Of a stretch of 64,000 bases of DNA, positions 23,079 through 35,090 are shown piece by piece. The notes under the pieces are model-generated. The model had not been told where the DNA came from. It worked only from the letters and a program-made list of their open reading frames with translations, and made no database searches. A program made the translations under genes and the position numbers. This DNA is from Kuschelorhynchus macadamiae (Eukaryota > Arthropoda > Insecta > Coleoptera > Curculionidae): assembly GCA_030620095.1 (NCBI GenBank), contig JAUTXW010000938.1:956984-1020983 (forward strand). Reading direction: 5' to 3'. Each line of letters begins with the position of its first letter. Position 1 is the stretch's first letter.

Positions 23079-25065
23079 GTATTATTTCGAAAAATGGCAA
23101 AACACGTCAAATTTATTTTGTTTTATTGGAAAAGAAATTTTTATTTTAAATTTAAATGAGCTGGGGCCGACTTTGTACGCGCCGGCCTAAATATATACTA
23201 CACCAACATGTATCAAAAGTGAAGGACCTTAACAGTTGTATATATACGTTAAAAACATAAAAGTACCGTTACTAATATGTTTAAATAACTACTAGTTCTT
23301 GAATACATATGTGTAATATTTTGTTTCGTAAAATATTATATTATATATTTTTGCAGATCTGTGTTTATCAATTAAACTTGATTAGTTGAAAATATAGAAA
23401 AACAAATGCTTACGTCGATTCGAAAAAATTCTTGGAAGATATTTAATATAAACAAATACGCTAAACAATACGGTTATTTTGAAGGATAGACGCAGCAAGT
23501 GCAAATTAACTTTTGCCAATTTTTAGCATCATTAAAACTTATTCGATTATCTTAAACATCTAAGCAAATAATAGTGTAACCTCCAACAATATATTACTAG
23601 TTTAAAAATCCGTAAGAGAAACTTACAGGGTGGTCATATTTTGTTCACTTTTAATAACTACTATTAAATGGTTGTAGGATTGTATACCCAATGTCATCTG
23701 ATAAAAGAAACGAACTTGTAGATTTTGTACGTCTAGACGTATTGCCAAAATATAGAAGAATACGTACACATTAGTATAAATAGAATAGTATATTGAAAAA
23801 CTAGTTTCATAGCTCATGATTTTATAGCACGAGCCCTGCGGCTTTTCCTAAACGGCGAGTAAGATTAAATTTCTTTTGAAACGACTATACTATTCTTTAT
23901 ATATTGTGCTCTATATTTTAAAAAAGCGTTATCTTTAAAAAATATATTTTCTGTTGAACATTTTCAAGTTAGTGACAATGCATGCCAAAAGTGGCAATTA
24001 CATGCGCAACATATTTTTCAATGTTAACCCGTGACCGGTTTCAAATTCAAGCTAGCCATGATATAGCATTGGCAACTTTCTACAAAAAAAAAGTAGGCTT
24101 GAAGAGGGGGGCCAGTTCGACACTACTTTGCGTATCGAAAAGGGGTCTTTATGATTGCAAAATAGAAAAGTAGTATTTTTTAACTTTGTAATTCACAACT
24201 GGAACTTGGAACAAACACATTGCACTGATTGAGGTTAAAATAAAAAAAAATCGGAAAACTCCAAAATAAAGTATACTTTATAGCTATAGAAAATGCAGCT
24301 AAAGTTATTTGGTATTATCAGCTATAATGCATACCAAACCACTACAAAATGACAAGGAAACTACGAAAGCTATGGGTATTTTTTGAGGTTATGATTTGCC
24401 ATTTTTATTTCTCGAGGTTAAGTTTTTGTGTTAATGTACCCCTCAATATGAAAAGTTCGTCGTTGCCTAGCTTAGTAAGTCTCACCAAAAGAATATCACT
24501 GAAGATATAAATGAAATAGGTTTTTTTAGTTTATCTCTTATATACCACGTAACTACGTGGAAGTAGAAACTACCAAACAAAATATGAGTTTAATTTCAAT
24601 ATATGGCCGACAATCTTAGATGCATTGCATTCGTCATATTTTTAGTAACTATTATGAAAGATCTATTATAGTTGACCCTGTAGATAACTTATTTAAATGG
24701 AACGCCTTGAATCCGGAGACATCAATGCTCGCCGAAACTATATAATTTCATGCGGTAACCCTCTACTCGCGAACGGGAATGAGACGCGGAGTTTCCAATC
24801 CCTAAATATTAGAAGAGATCGTTTAGTTAAAAGAGTTGGCTATTAATCTTTGGGGTTGAAATTTGATAAACGTTAGCTTAAAATTAAGTTCCTCTGAGTA
24901 AGCATACGCTTTAATAGAAAAAAAAAACCTATTCCTACAAAAACTTGAATACCTAAACCAAAGAAACTAACTAAAACTATTTTAATTAAAAAGCAGTTTT
25001 AAACCTATTAACTTATACCGGAAGAGGAACATTTAATGCTTTTTGAGATATTTGTATGTACGGGG

Positions 25066-25066
<1 letters not shown>
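23075..25066. other. About 2 kb without recognised features
   Basis: Frames at 23623-23817 (reverse) and 23982-24173 (forward) are not recognisable. No clear repeats seen. Confidence 0.4.

Positions 25067-25123
<57 letters not shown>
25067..25123. repeat. (TA)n tract, ~57 bp
   Basis: TA dinucleotides. The unique 100-bp interval to the next tract contains GAACGACAGTAGTGAACGGA. Confidence 0.95.
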
Positions 25124-25125
<2 letters not shown>

Positions 25126-25219
25126 CTTTCAACTGTTCTTTTCAGAACGACAGTAGTGAACGGATGTACACCCGGAATGAAAACACATTGTATTTTTCCA
25201 TCCGTGAAGGACTAAAAAT

Positions 25220-25221
<2 letters not shown>

Positions 25222-25257
<36 letters not shown>
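25222..25257. repeat. (TA)n tract, ~35 bp
   Basis: TA dinucleotides. Confidence 0.95.
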
Positions 25258-25258
<1 letters not shown>

Positions 25259-25814
25259 ACTTTGGTAAAAGTCTGCGGTCGCTACTCTCGTCTGCCGGCT
25301 TTCTCAACACACTTGGCAACATTGCGCGTTAATTTCTCGGATCATCCATTTAGGGGCGCCTAAAAGTTGCCGTGTCTTGTTAGATCTACTTCGTAGCTAT
25401 ATTGATTTATTTTATTATCTACAAAACTTGAAATATCGACCGACGTGTATTGCACTATTCGAGCATTTTTTGATATACTTTAAAATACACGAAATATTTG
25501 CAATTAATGTTTTTGGTCAATTTTTTTTTAAATTAATTTTAAGTAAGTTTTCGTGTTTTTAAAGGTGCCAACCTTTTTTGCACTTGCACTGCATTCGAAC
25601 AAAATGTTTTCTTAATCAACTTTAACAAAAGTAATGGAGCTGTTTTATGACCTGTCGGACTTTGACAGTGAAAATGTAACTTATTATTCTAAATATCACT
25701 GCGAATAACATATACTTAATTATATACTTCTTGAATTAAAGTTTTAGTTTCTCTAAGTGTGTTGTATTGGCCGCACTGAAAGTTTTGACTTTGGATGAAC
25801 TATGTTTCTGAAAA
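25258..25814. other. Unassigned; locally GC-richer
   Basis: Bases 25,265-25,380 are richer in GC and CpG than their surroundings (for example GCGGTCGCTACTCTCGTCTG). A short frame at 25,634-25,708 starts MELFYDLSDFDSENVTYYSK. It could be a 5' end of the transcription unit that holds the next ORF, but no splice structure can be proven. Confidence 0.25.
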
Positions 25815-26276
25815 TTGTTTCTGTATTTTTTACTTAAGAGCCTGGATTCAGCTATAATGCAGCCTATAATTGACGTCTTACGACCTAAAATATCTGTAGA
25901 GTACACATTATTTCAGTTTTATTGTAAACATTACAGTGGCTCGTTACCCGCCTTTAGAGAAGCAAATAAGCGCTCCCATTTAGATGTTACAACGTTGTTA
26001 CAACGATACCGGAAGAACTATTTGGAAGGTTTTAGATACTATAATAATGTTACAATAGGTGCGATTGGCACAGACAGTTTTCAGCTCACTGTGTTAGTCG
26101 AGGTATACCCACACCGTCAAATCTTAAGATGTGGTGCCATTTTTAATTTTACAGTTGTTAGTTGTAACTTTAAAACTATATACAGTTGCTGTCGAATTTC
26201 GATGAGGTCACACTCGAATTTATTTAACTTAATTAACACAATGTTTATGTTCTTTCTTAATTATGCGCAATGCTAA
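25815..26276 (+). CDS. 153-codon open frame, unknown (hypothetical)
   Basis: This is the longest continuous frame in the window apart from the hAT transposase piece and (TA)n artefacts. The first ~75 residues (SLDSAIMQPIIDVLRPKISV, SGSLPAFREANKRSHLDVTT) look soluble and of normal composition. The last ~60 residues become cysteine- and phenylalanine-rich. Around 26,140 the DNA reads TTTTTAATTTTACAG, an intron-acceptor-like sequence, so the true exon may be shorter. I recognise no domain. It may be a real exon, an element-derived fragment or chance. Confidence 0.3.
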   Translation: MFLYFLLKSLDSAIMQPIIDVLRPKISVEYTLFQFYCKHYSGSLPAFREANKRSHLDVTTLLQRYRKNYLEGFRYYNNVTIGAIGTDSFQLTVLVEVYPHRQILRCGAIFNFTVVSCNFKTIYSCCRISMRSHSNLFNLINTMFMFFLNYAQC

Positions 26277-26573
26277 GAAAACAAGGTAAACATAGAATGA
26301 ATTAGCGATAAAATAAATAAAAACATTAATAAAAGTAAATAGAAATGTCGAAAACTAGAATAATCTATCTTAAAAAATGGCTACATAAACCAAAACTAAA
26401 AAAATAATAATATATATTTAGAACTCATTAAAATGAAATCAAGAAATATTAATTATGTCATTTTTCGAAAAATATTAAAAAAGAATATTTAGCAAAATAA
26501 AAAACTAGGCAACATGACGACGAATTTTTTGCAAAAATTCTCTTCTAACTAATTGTCGAAAAAATATCTATGC
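26277..26573. other. AT-rich, no feature
   Basis: Poly-A-rich sequence without recognisable features. Confidence 0.4.
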
Positions 26574-26702
26574 TCCAAAATGTCGTGTCTGCCAAATTAA
26601 CGTATTCACCAAACTGACGCACCCGCCAAATTGTCTTGCCAAATTTTCGCACCTGCAAATTATCGTCCGTCAAACTAACTCCGCTAAATTTTTCTACACC
26701 AT
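26574..26702. repeat. Degenerate minisatellite, ~18-21-bp unit
   Basis: Variants of GCCAAATTGTCGCACC recur: GCCAAATTAACGTATT, ACCAAACTGACGCACC, GCCAAATTGTCTT, GCCAAATTTTCGCACC, GCAAATTATCGTCC and GTCAAACTAACTCC. About six or seven diverged units. Confidence 0.65.
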
Positions 26703-27660
26703 ATTTTTTAACTTCCTAATTAGAAGACAGGTGTTCCCTCAGAGGAACTAATCGATTTTTCCTTTTTGTGGCCTATTACACTAAAGTACTCCCTTTTTTA
26801 TAAGCCTTATTTGGGAACTTACCATTTTAGGTATGTATTTACCAGACCTCCCTTACGTGTAGCCCCCCTACTCGCCGAATTATTTTCACCGGGGAAAACA
26901 AAGATAGATATTTCTAGAAAATGACGTATATGCTAACTTAAGCTTTTACTCTGAGAATTAGTAATGAAAACATAAATAAAAACGGCCCATTGCTGTAACC
27001 ACCTCAATTAGACTTATCAGTTGGGGGCAGTATTTCAGTTTGTTACACCTCGTATTTGCGCTTAGATCAATCAGTGTTAAGTTCAAGGTAATCCGCTAAC
27101 CAACATTGTTGTCTGAAGAATCTCAGCTCATCGTTTATAAATTGTTTTTTATATTAATTTTTTTTTAATTGTTAAAGTTATAATATACAACCAAATTTTA
27201 TAGTTTGTTTACAACCACAATTCTAAGTAAGAATAATATTTTTTTCTTACACTCTATAATTAAATACATTTATGCTGGTTTGGCTGAATCACTTTACGTC
27301 GTTAAGTCTATTCGAAAAAACAAATTATCCCAGCAATTAAATTTATAAACCATAAATTTAGAATTCAAGTTATTTAAATAATTGAGAACTACATCTATGA
27401 TGCTCATATTTATAATATAATAGTAATCTCAGCTTCAAATTATTTGTTTGGTTTACAGTGCAATTATTTTATTAAATCCAAAGTGTTAAAAAATACGTAA
27501 GCAACTTCCTGGTTGAAATTAAAGTGCCCATAAGAAAAAGTTGTACTTGTATTTACATGTTCATTGTCCAACTGATATAATCCTGTTATTTTATTTAAAA
27601 GTCGTATTTATGAGTCGCAAGAAAGTCTTATGAACTATTCTTTTTCCTTCCTCCGTTGTT
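26703..27660. other. No feature recognised
   Basis: AT-rich DNA with no protein similarity seen. Confidence 0.4.
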
Positions 27661-28210
27661 AATAAAATTGACAGACCAGCTGGCGTCAACAAGCATGTGA
27701 AATTTCTAAGAAATGACATCCACTGTAGCTCTAGAGTTATTGGTCGAACTTGGCCTACCGGTTTGGATTAATAGAAAAGCAATAGCAATCTTGGTCCGAG
27801 TAGGGGAAGCAGATTGTTGGAATGAAATCTTGGATGTGAGACACATAAAGTTTTTGCCACAACTGGAAAAGAGAATACCTTTACTTCAGCAAAGGACAGA
27901 TTAGGGTTAAAAGAATCTCAGAATACCTTGCAAAGAACAATGAAAGCAACAATAAATAATGACTGACATGCTGGCTCACGCATGAAAACAGGAAATTCAC
28001 AGAGGGTAGGAGTTTACTTGGGTAAATTAGATGTTCAGAATTTTGTCCACTTGGGAAAGCATACCAAGAAAAGCTTTAGCTATTTTGATAATAACAGGAT
28101 TAAACAAAAGTCGAGAAAGGAAGATCTATATTTGCTTAGACAACCAATCTGAGTTAAAGACATTATGTAGACCTAGACCGAGAGACTCTTTTCAAAAAAT
28201 ATGACCAGTT
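27661..28210 (+). pseudogene. LINE relic: region after the reverse transcriptase plus RNase H
   Basis: The forward frame from 27,713 reads TSTVALELLVELGLPVWINR then KAIAILVRVGEADCWNE. This resembles the segment between reverse transcriptase and RNase H in LINEs (usual pattern TPTAALE.LL.L.PL). After stops and shifts, GVYLGKLDVQ, LGKHTKK and SRERKIYICLDNQSELKTLC match the GVY, LGK and IYI.SDSQAALKAL landmarks of a LINE RNase H domain, with the catalytic aspartate of the last motif in LDNQSE. Heavily decayed and truncated on both sides. LINE groups with RNase H include I, R1 and some Jockey relatives; I cannot choose. Confidence 0.65.
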
Positions 28211-29300
28211 TTTTGATAGTAAGTTAGTGGATATAGTCTTGGTTCATGGAATCGAAAAAAAAATGTATTTCTATTTTAAAATGGCCCAGTTCCATGAATT
28301 ATGATTTTTTAATTGTCCAATGCCGTAAAAGCTTCCGGATTGTTTTAGCTAACCGCTATGGAGAGAAGAATATCAAAACAACAAAAGGAAATTTCTCTAC
28401 CAACTAGCCTTGCTTCTTAGATGCCAAAATGAAGCCATAATACATCTATACAGATGATAAAGCCCCACACAACATCAAAAAGTAAAAGGATTATCTACAT
28501 ACATATAAGCCGGTAGTGGCGTTGGAGAAAGGATAAAAGCTATTCGTCGTAAGATGGGAAGGTATTACACGCAGAGGTGGTTATTAGGACTTACAAAAAA
28601 TATAGGTATTGCTTTCTCTAACTACTCCGGATTTTAGTAGTTACATATAAAAATTGTGTTTCTTTAACTATGTAAATATATAACATATATAAATTGTTTT
28701 ATTTTCAATTTTTCTATAGACGGATCATTTAAGGGTAATTGAATAAAACCAATTTGTAAAGAAACTTAACCTTTTGTCTATAAAAGTTACAGAAAATCCA
28801 ATTTATACATGTGTTACTAAATTACAAACTATATTTCACTATTCCTAATATAAGGAGAGATGCATAATAAAGGAAGGTCCGGACTAAGGTAATTAAACGA
28901 GTTTTTTAAATTTTCTTTTCTTAATTAGTTATTATTTAGCATATATTTTGTACTGTTTTTGTAACATTTTTATGTTAAGTTTGTCAAGTTGAAAGTCACA
29001 GTTCTCTTAAACAGCCTTCTTGCGCTTAAACAAATAAGAATGAATGACATTAAAACTTCAGATTCAGATTGGGACGAATATACATTTTGATCTCCGCAAC
29101 TTTGTAGAGATATTTAAATTTAGTATTAACAAACATACAAAACATTATTTTATTTACCAAATCTACTCAAATAAAACCACTGCTTTGATTCTCCAGTATA
29201 TCAATTTTTATTTTCTTATTATTTTTGTATTTTTTTATTTTTCATAACTTAATTTTGCCATCTATTATCTTCCTCCATAAAAAATACTCCAGGAAAAGGC
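28211..29300. other. Unassigned; may include LINE 3' remains
   Basis: Downstream of the RNase H relic the frames are too broken to read. From 28,650 onward it is AT-rich without features. Confidence 0.35.
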
Positions 29301-29304
29301 ATTT

Positions 29305-29600
29305 AACTGATTTTTTAAACATTTTATTCAGTCGTCATTTTGATTTTTCGTGTAGGATTCGCGCTAAAATTTTACCAGTTTATTAGTCTGTTACACTTAG
29401 TTTTTGTGCAAAATGTTAAGTCATATAAATAAGTAATTAATATATTTAATTACTTATTTATATTACTTATAAATAATTTTGTTCCGTCATCATTACTTCA
29501 CACCATATTTTGACTAGTTTATCTTTACATCACAATCAAATTTTGTTGAAAATTTGATATCAATTGGCTAAGTAGTTTTCTAATAACTAATTCTGATTTT
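29305..29600. repeat. Satellite-like block related to that at 46.8 kb
   Basis: Contains CATTTTGATTTTTCGTG, GGATTCGCGCTAAAATTTTA then CCAGTTTA, and AAAATTTGATATCAATTGGC. This is the same phrase order as the ~145-bp repeats at 46.8-47.5 kb. Roughly two diverged units. An AATTAATATATTTAATT palindrome lies between them. Confidence 0.55.
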
Positions 29601-30483
29601 TGAATCAAATTTGAAATAAATAATATGTAATAAAGATGAACTAGAAACAAAAAATCAAAGTAATTTAGTACGTCAGATAGTAAACATCAAACAAATTTTA
29701 AAATAAACTGCTACAATATTTAAAACTATTAACAATATCTTATTTGCTCTATTATTAATGAATGCTATGAAAGTAGTTTAATTATTAATTGAATGAAAGT
29801 ACTAGCTTACCAACGTTACATAAAAACGGATAACACTAGTGACCGTAATATGCACGAACAAATTTATCCTAAAGTGAAAGACGGCATACGACTTTTTTTT
29901 TGTCGGTTAAGTTTCTATCAATTTAACACTGTTGCGGTTTATACTCGCATCTTACGAAACGCTCGTTTCGTGTACAAGATATTTAATACATGAAAAATAA
30001 ACTTAATCGGTAAATATCTGGACCTGATAATATTTAACTGTAAAAACTAAACATTAAACGTGTTTCTAGTTAATAATCAACTGGTTGATTCAGAATCAAC
30101 AAAGGCTACGATTGGGATCCTATAAAAATGAAGTTCACGACTAACAAAAATAAATTTCAATCAAACAAACTTTAAAAATTACTTCCAACATCCAATTCAA
30201 TATAGTTAGGCAAATATTGATATCAGGTTTAATATTGTCAAAAAAATCGTAATCTAATGGTGTCATCTTCACCATCATCATCATCCTGATGGATATCGGT
30301 CCAACTCTCGCAATTTAATTCAAGGCTCTTCAAAGCTGCAGTAATATAATACAACTAACGGTTTACTTGAGACCTGATTACATGACATACAAATACAAAT
30401 ATATTCTTTATTATCCAAATTATATAAACTGTACGGAATTCATTAGTCAGGATCACAATGTAAAAAAAATAATCGCATTAACA
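29601..30483. other. No feature recognised
   Basis: AT-rich DNA. The 66-codon frame at 29793-29993 matches nothing known to me. Confidence 0.35.
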
Positions 30484-30760
30484 TTAAGAAACTAACAAAA
30501 TAATACGAAAGATAATGACTAACGCATGAATATCTTTAACATTATAAGAACATTTTTCTGATCGAAACTTTAAACCAGTTAATTGGCAACGCATTAAACA
30601 TTTAAGACCTAAGAAAACAAATTTTAGCATTATTTTTTGACTTTTAAAAACTCCATGAGCATGAAACGTTGTTCCCCAGAAATGGACCCCGTACAAAATC
30701 CTAGAGTGTATGATAAACAAAAGCTTGATTAATATGAAAGGCCATATAACTGGATGTTTT
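30484..30760 (-). pseudogene. LINE reverse-transcriptase C-terminal fragment
   Basis: The reverse frame reads IIHSRILYGVHFWGTTFHAH, GVFKSQKIMLKF and CLMRCQLTGLKF. The order Y..S...YG...WG....VF..QK is the landmark downstream of the catalytic box in Jockey/CR1-type LINEs. It is truncated on both sides and leaves the aligned frame after the QK motif. Confidence 0.6.
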
Positions 30761-31045
30761 TGCGCTTAGAAAAATATGTAAACCACTTGTTCAATTTCTT
30801 AAGTGCTAGATTTTCTGCAACTTCTACGCTCAATGCCCCATTTGCTTTAACCAGCTGTCCGCAAACATAGTGATATGGCTGGCTCTAAGTCAAATCGTAA
30901 AACAAATAATTTAGCATAGGAGAAAATAACACTGAGCCCAGAACTGTGGTACTTTTACATTTACATTGAGATTATATAAATATATTATTGTTACTGAAAA
31001 ACTAATCCTATTATTGCATGTATATTATGCAATTGTTGTCATCTA
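30761..31045. other. No feature recognised
   Basis: Spacer between the LINE fragment and the mariner-like TIR. Confidence 0.35.
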
Positions 31046-31788
31046 TGTCGGGTCAGAACGGAACTTCTACCCAGGCTAGCATTTTAAAACGGCTTTAGAT
31101 AAAAATTTTAAATTTTCGTTAACGATTGGGTTAAGTAATATGCTTTTTTTTTAATTAAATTAAACCATTAAGATTTTGCTATTTTGAGTGACAATCCTGG
31201 TATATTTTTACGTATTTGAATTCTACGAGAAATTCTAAACATTTTTTATGTAAGATGCCCTATACTTAAACTAAATAAATTTTGACTTATGGAGCTCTAA
31301 ATTTTATCTGTTGACATTTATTTAAATTAAAAAAAAAACAAAGTGCGCTACGACCAAAACAAATGTTGCAATTTGTATTTCAATCCAGCCACTCTAGGAT
31401 GGCAGAATAAAAAACTGACGTTCAAAATTTTCAATATGACGATTATCAAATTTTTGTGTGAAAACATTATAACTTACAACTATAAGAGTTTTACTACCCA
31501 ATCCTACTTTTTCATCCTCTATCCATTTATATCTTCATTTTTTATTTTCAAACAAGAGATAATTTTTTTGTTATACCTATTGGGTTTATTAGAATAATCA
31601 TATTAGCCATGCCACTGTCACAGGTCGCTATTTTAAAAACAATTGAATTTTAACAGGTAACCTATTTAGTACTTGTGAGTTTAGGTAGCTTGATCAAAGT
31701 TTACTCTATTTTGATTCATTTAGATTTTCGAAAAGAAGCGAAGTATACTGAGGCGAAAACAAATAATGATAATGACTTTTTCTTTGAC

Positions 31789-31796
31789 ATCTAGAC
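31789..31796. repeat. hAT target-site duplication, left
   Basis: ATCTAGAC, identical to 34,426-34,433. Confidence 0.9.
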
Positions 31797-34425
31797 TAGT
31801 GTTCCTCAACCCACATTACAACGCGGACCAGTAAAAGAATATACTTTCTGATTGCGGACCGCCATAAAATTTTAACGATTTCTTGTAATAAATGTAGAAG
31901 TTTTCCAGCGTTTAGCTATAGTAGACTTAAGATGGGATAATACATAATACGAATTTTTAAAAAAGAATAAAAAATTAACGAAACTAACATTTTATTAAAG
32001 GTACATAATGTAAATAAAAAACATACTTCACTACTCTTAATTTTAATGAGATTTTTGTTGTTTTTTTCTAGCAGCATGCTAAGTCTTGGTTTTAAACTTG
32101 TGGTGCTTAGGCGCAACGCGGGACTAATACTAAGGCGGTTTCTTTGCTTAGTTTTCAAGACCATCGTCGCCGAAAACGTGGTTTCACATAAATACGTAGT
32201 ATTGTAAAACTTTCAAAGCTTTTTCAAACAAATGGGTGTACGAGTTTTTACATTTTATCCAGAATTGATGAATATTCAATGTTTAAAATTCGGATTTGAG
32301 AACTAAGTCTGAGGTTAACTCTATTAACTCTTCTTTTTAAATATTGGTTAATTTGTTGTCTTTGTGATTAATGTAGGGGTTAGAAACCCATAGTTTTCTG
32401 GGACGTATATCCTTTTCTGATGAAAAATAATGTTGGAAAGCTTCTGAAAGAAAAGAAGAAATGTTCGGAAATTATTTTCCCGATCTTCTTCTTAGCTCAT
32501 TTCCGCCAAATCTTAATCTTCTTTTTAAATGCATCGACTTTAGTATACAGATTAAAAACTGTATTGTTTTTCCTTAACCCCGAAATTCAGTTCAATTATG
32601 AGTAAAAATATCAGCAATCAACTTTTCATTGGCAAGGTGTGGGCCCATTAAAAATTGTTTTTGATTTAAAAACAATTCTACTTTATTTCTTAATTCATAT
32701 AATCGACTTAAAACTTTTCCTCTTGAGAGACACCGCACTTCAGCATGTAATAATAAATGCTCATGATCTGAATCCATTTCAACGCATAAAATGGCAAACA
32801 GTCGTGTATTTAGTGCGTTTGCTCTGATATAGTAGACAATTTTGACTGCTTCTGTCAGAACTTCATTTAGTGCTGGAGACAATTTTTTGGCTGCTAAACG
32901 TTCATAATAAATAATGCAATGATTTACATTCATTTCTTTTGATGCGACTACTTTATTTTTTAATGCTACAACTGAATTGTTTCCTGTCGTGGCTGCAGCA
33001 CCATCAGTGTATAGCCCAATACACATATTCCATTCAATAGATTTACTCTCAATGTAATTGTTAACTGCTCTAAATATTTCTGAGCTCGTAGTTTGCGACG
33101 GCAGTTCGATACTACACATTAGTTCCTCCCTAATGTCCTCAATTGAATAGTCAACATAACGAACATAACATAATAATATAGCTTTATTTGAAACGTCCGT
33201 GAACTTGTCCATTTGTATTGAAAACCATTCTGATTTCTAAAGACCTAATAATACTTGTTCCTCTATATCTCATAGTATCATTAGAAAGAGGAAGGGCTTG
33301 ACAGCTGTTTAACCCATTATTTCTGCGTATACTTCTAATAAACAGGACTTAATCAGATTTTCAGCAACGGAATATGGCTTTTTACATTTGGCAACACGTA
33401 GTAGTGCCACTAAATACGATGCTTTCACAAATGATTTTTCAACCATAAAAGTTTTTTTAAAGCAACTCATTTCAAGTTTGTAAATGTGCATGCTTCGTCT
33501 GCAAATGTCGCATTAACTTTGGGGGTTTCATGCTTTCATTGGATAGAATTTCCCTGCAAATAACGCATTAGGGTTTCTGATGATTTTCTTCAGATTGTGA
33601 CCAAACGACAAAACCAAACTTTAAATATTCTGGATTTTAGTTTCGAACAAAGCTCGATTTTTTCTTTTTGGAAGGACCAGGCTTGAATCGTTATCAGATT
33701 CATTGGATGTCGTTGAAGTATTTATTCGGCGTTTAAAATTAAGTAGCGTGCATGCGATTTTTTCGGTATTCATTTTGGCCGAACGTTGTTCTTATCTAAA
33801 AAAAAAATATTATGGTTTTACCACTATTTATTATTAATAGAGAAATAACACAAACCTGTTCTTTATTTCCAAAACATGCCAGATCTAATTCTAATTATTC
33901 GGTTGAAGCATTTAGGAGATCTGCCAAAGTGCGGAAACATAGTTACAAACATGCTATCCCTCTGAACTTGTAATAAAACAGAATGTCTATAAACTTAATA
34001 AATTAAAGTTGTAGTTATGTATTCTGTCAAGAAAATCTGAAAATCGAGCATATTGTTAAACATTTCCATGCTTTACGTATTATGAATTCGCCGAATCAAC
34101 AATATCAAACACCGAGAAATGAGCAAAAGTTTTAACGGAAAGCCCTTTTCTATTTCCAATATTAAATACTAATAAATAAACCAATAAATACTTACCAAAT
34201 AATTAGGTGAAGCTATCCTCACACTGTTAATATGATTTCCCCAATTGCGTTATAACAAAACCGAATTTTCTTCAGAAATATTTACTAAATAATTATATTT
34301 TCCTTGAAATAGCACGTCTTTATAGATATATCTTGCACATAGGAATAAGAAAATCGTTTGTCATGTTGGAACTTTCGCGACCCGGCACCGGTAATGGGCC
34401 GCGGACCGGCGGTTTAGAAACACTG
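31797..34425 (-). mobile_element. Full-length hAT transposon, 2629 bp
   Basis: The ends are TAGTGTTCCTCAACCC and the complement of CAGTGTTTCTAAACCG, short hAT-type TIRs. Both outer flanks carry ATCTAGAC, a perfect 8-bp target duplication. Near-terminal GCGGACC motifs occur at both ends (ACAACGCGGACCAG at the left, GGGCCGCGGACCGG at the right). A reverse-strand transposase fills most of the interior. It landed inside the mariner-like element at 31,046-35,928. Confidence 0.92.
31916..33773 (-). pseudogene. hAT transposase, ZBED5/SCAND3-like clade, inactivated
   Basis: Order on the reverse strand: a start MNTEKIACTLLNFKR at 33,773; a BED-type zinc finger reading CVICREILSNESMKPPKLMR then HLQTKH near 33,530; KASYLVALLRVAKCKKPYSV near 33,400. 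A 206-codon open piece follows (33,212-32,592) with QMDKFTDVSNKAILLCYVRY just at its start, IGLYTDGAAATTGNNSV at residues 65-81 (second catalytic Asp in TDGA), VNHCIIYYERLAAKKL and LLHAEVRCLSRGKVLSRL. The C-terminal hAT dimerisation region reads TTYLCETTFSA then TKQRNRLSISPALRLSTTSL at about 32,200-32,070. These phrases closely resemble vertebrate ZBED5/SCAND3 proteins, which derive from hAT transposases. The usual EVRWLSRG is EVRCLSRG and there are several stops and frameshifts. It would have bound the TIRs through the BED finger. Confidence 0.9.
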
Positions 34426-34433
34426 ATCTAGAC
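34426..34433. repeat. hAT target-site duplication, right
   Basis: ATCTAGAC, identical to 31,789-31,796. Confidence 0.9.
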
Positions 34434-34469
34434 TTCTTATTTGATATGACCCCAGAAGAAACAATCCAG

Positions 34470-35090
34470 GGGCGTTAAATCTGGGGAACGGGCCCACTCG
34501 TCCTTATCCATAGATCCTCAAACCTGTCGTTTAAATAGTTCACACAACTCTTGGGATTATGAGCTAGCTTGCTATCCTGTTGAAAAAAAATATTGGGCAA
34601 GAGGTAAATTGTTCATAAAATTGTCAACTGTTGTTTCCAAAAAGTTCAAATTAACTTGCGACGTAAGAGGTTTGTTAAAAATATTGACCCCACAATTCTC
34701 GTCCCTAAAATACCTAGACATACATTAAAATCGAAGCGTTCTTGAAAAGATAATTCCCCTGAACAGATGTTGGTTTCCATTCGCTCAATATCTCATATTG
34801 TTCATGATTCATCAGAAAACAAATATCGTGTATCATGCTACTAAAGTTATTATTATGGTTATAATTCTTCATAAACCATCGACAATATTGAACTCACCTA
34901 GCAAAGTCGTTAACACCCAAGTGTTGGTAGATTTAATATTTGTAGGATTTATACTTATGTTTCTTGCACTTTCTCTGCTAACTCCGATTTTATTTTTAAT
35001 TTGACGCGTAGAAATGTTGGGGTCAGCATTCACACGTGCCAAAACCATCATTTCACACGTGCCAAAACCATTCATTTCCATTTTGGGAAA
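34470..35090 (-). pseudogene. Mariner-like transposase relic
   Basis: The reverse strand begins with a helix-turn-helix region: MMVLARVNADPNISTRQIKN then KIGVSRESARNIS (about 35,060-34,960). It then gives NHEQYEILSEWKP near 34,780, matching the FSDES..LN..RYW..NP block, and IFFQQDSKLAHNPKSCVNYL near 34,580, the second-Asp block (QQDG changed to QQDS). WIRTSGPVPQI follows, matching WIGR.GP..WP. Most of the catalytic core is out of frame, with many stops. It belongs to the surrounding TIR element. The region repeats in arm 2 at 63,465-64,000. Confidence 0.75.

Noticed and set aside
30262..30300. CATCATCATCATC run as a functional repeat
   Set aside because: Too short to distinguish from chance low-complexity sequence.
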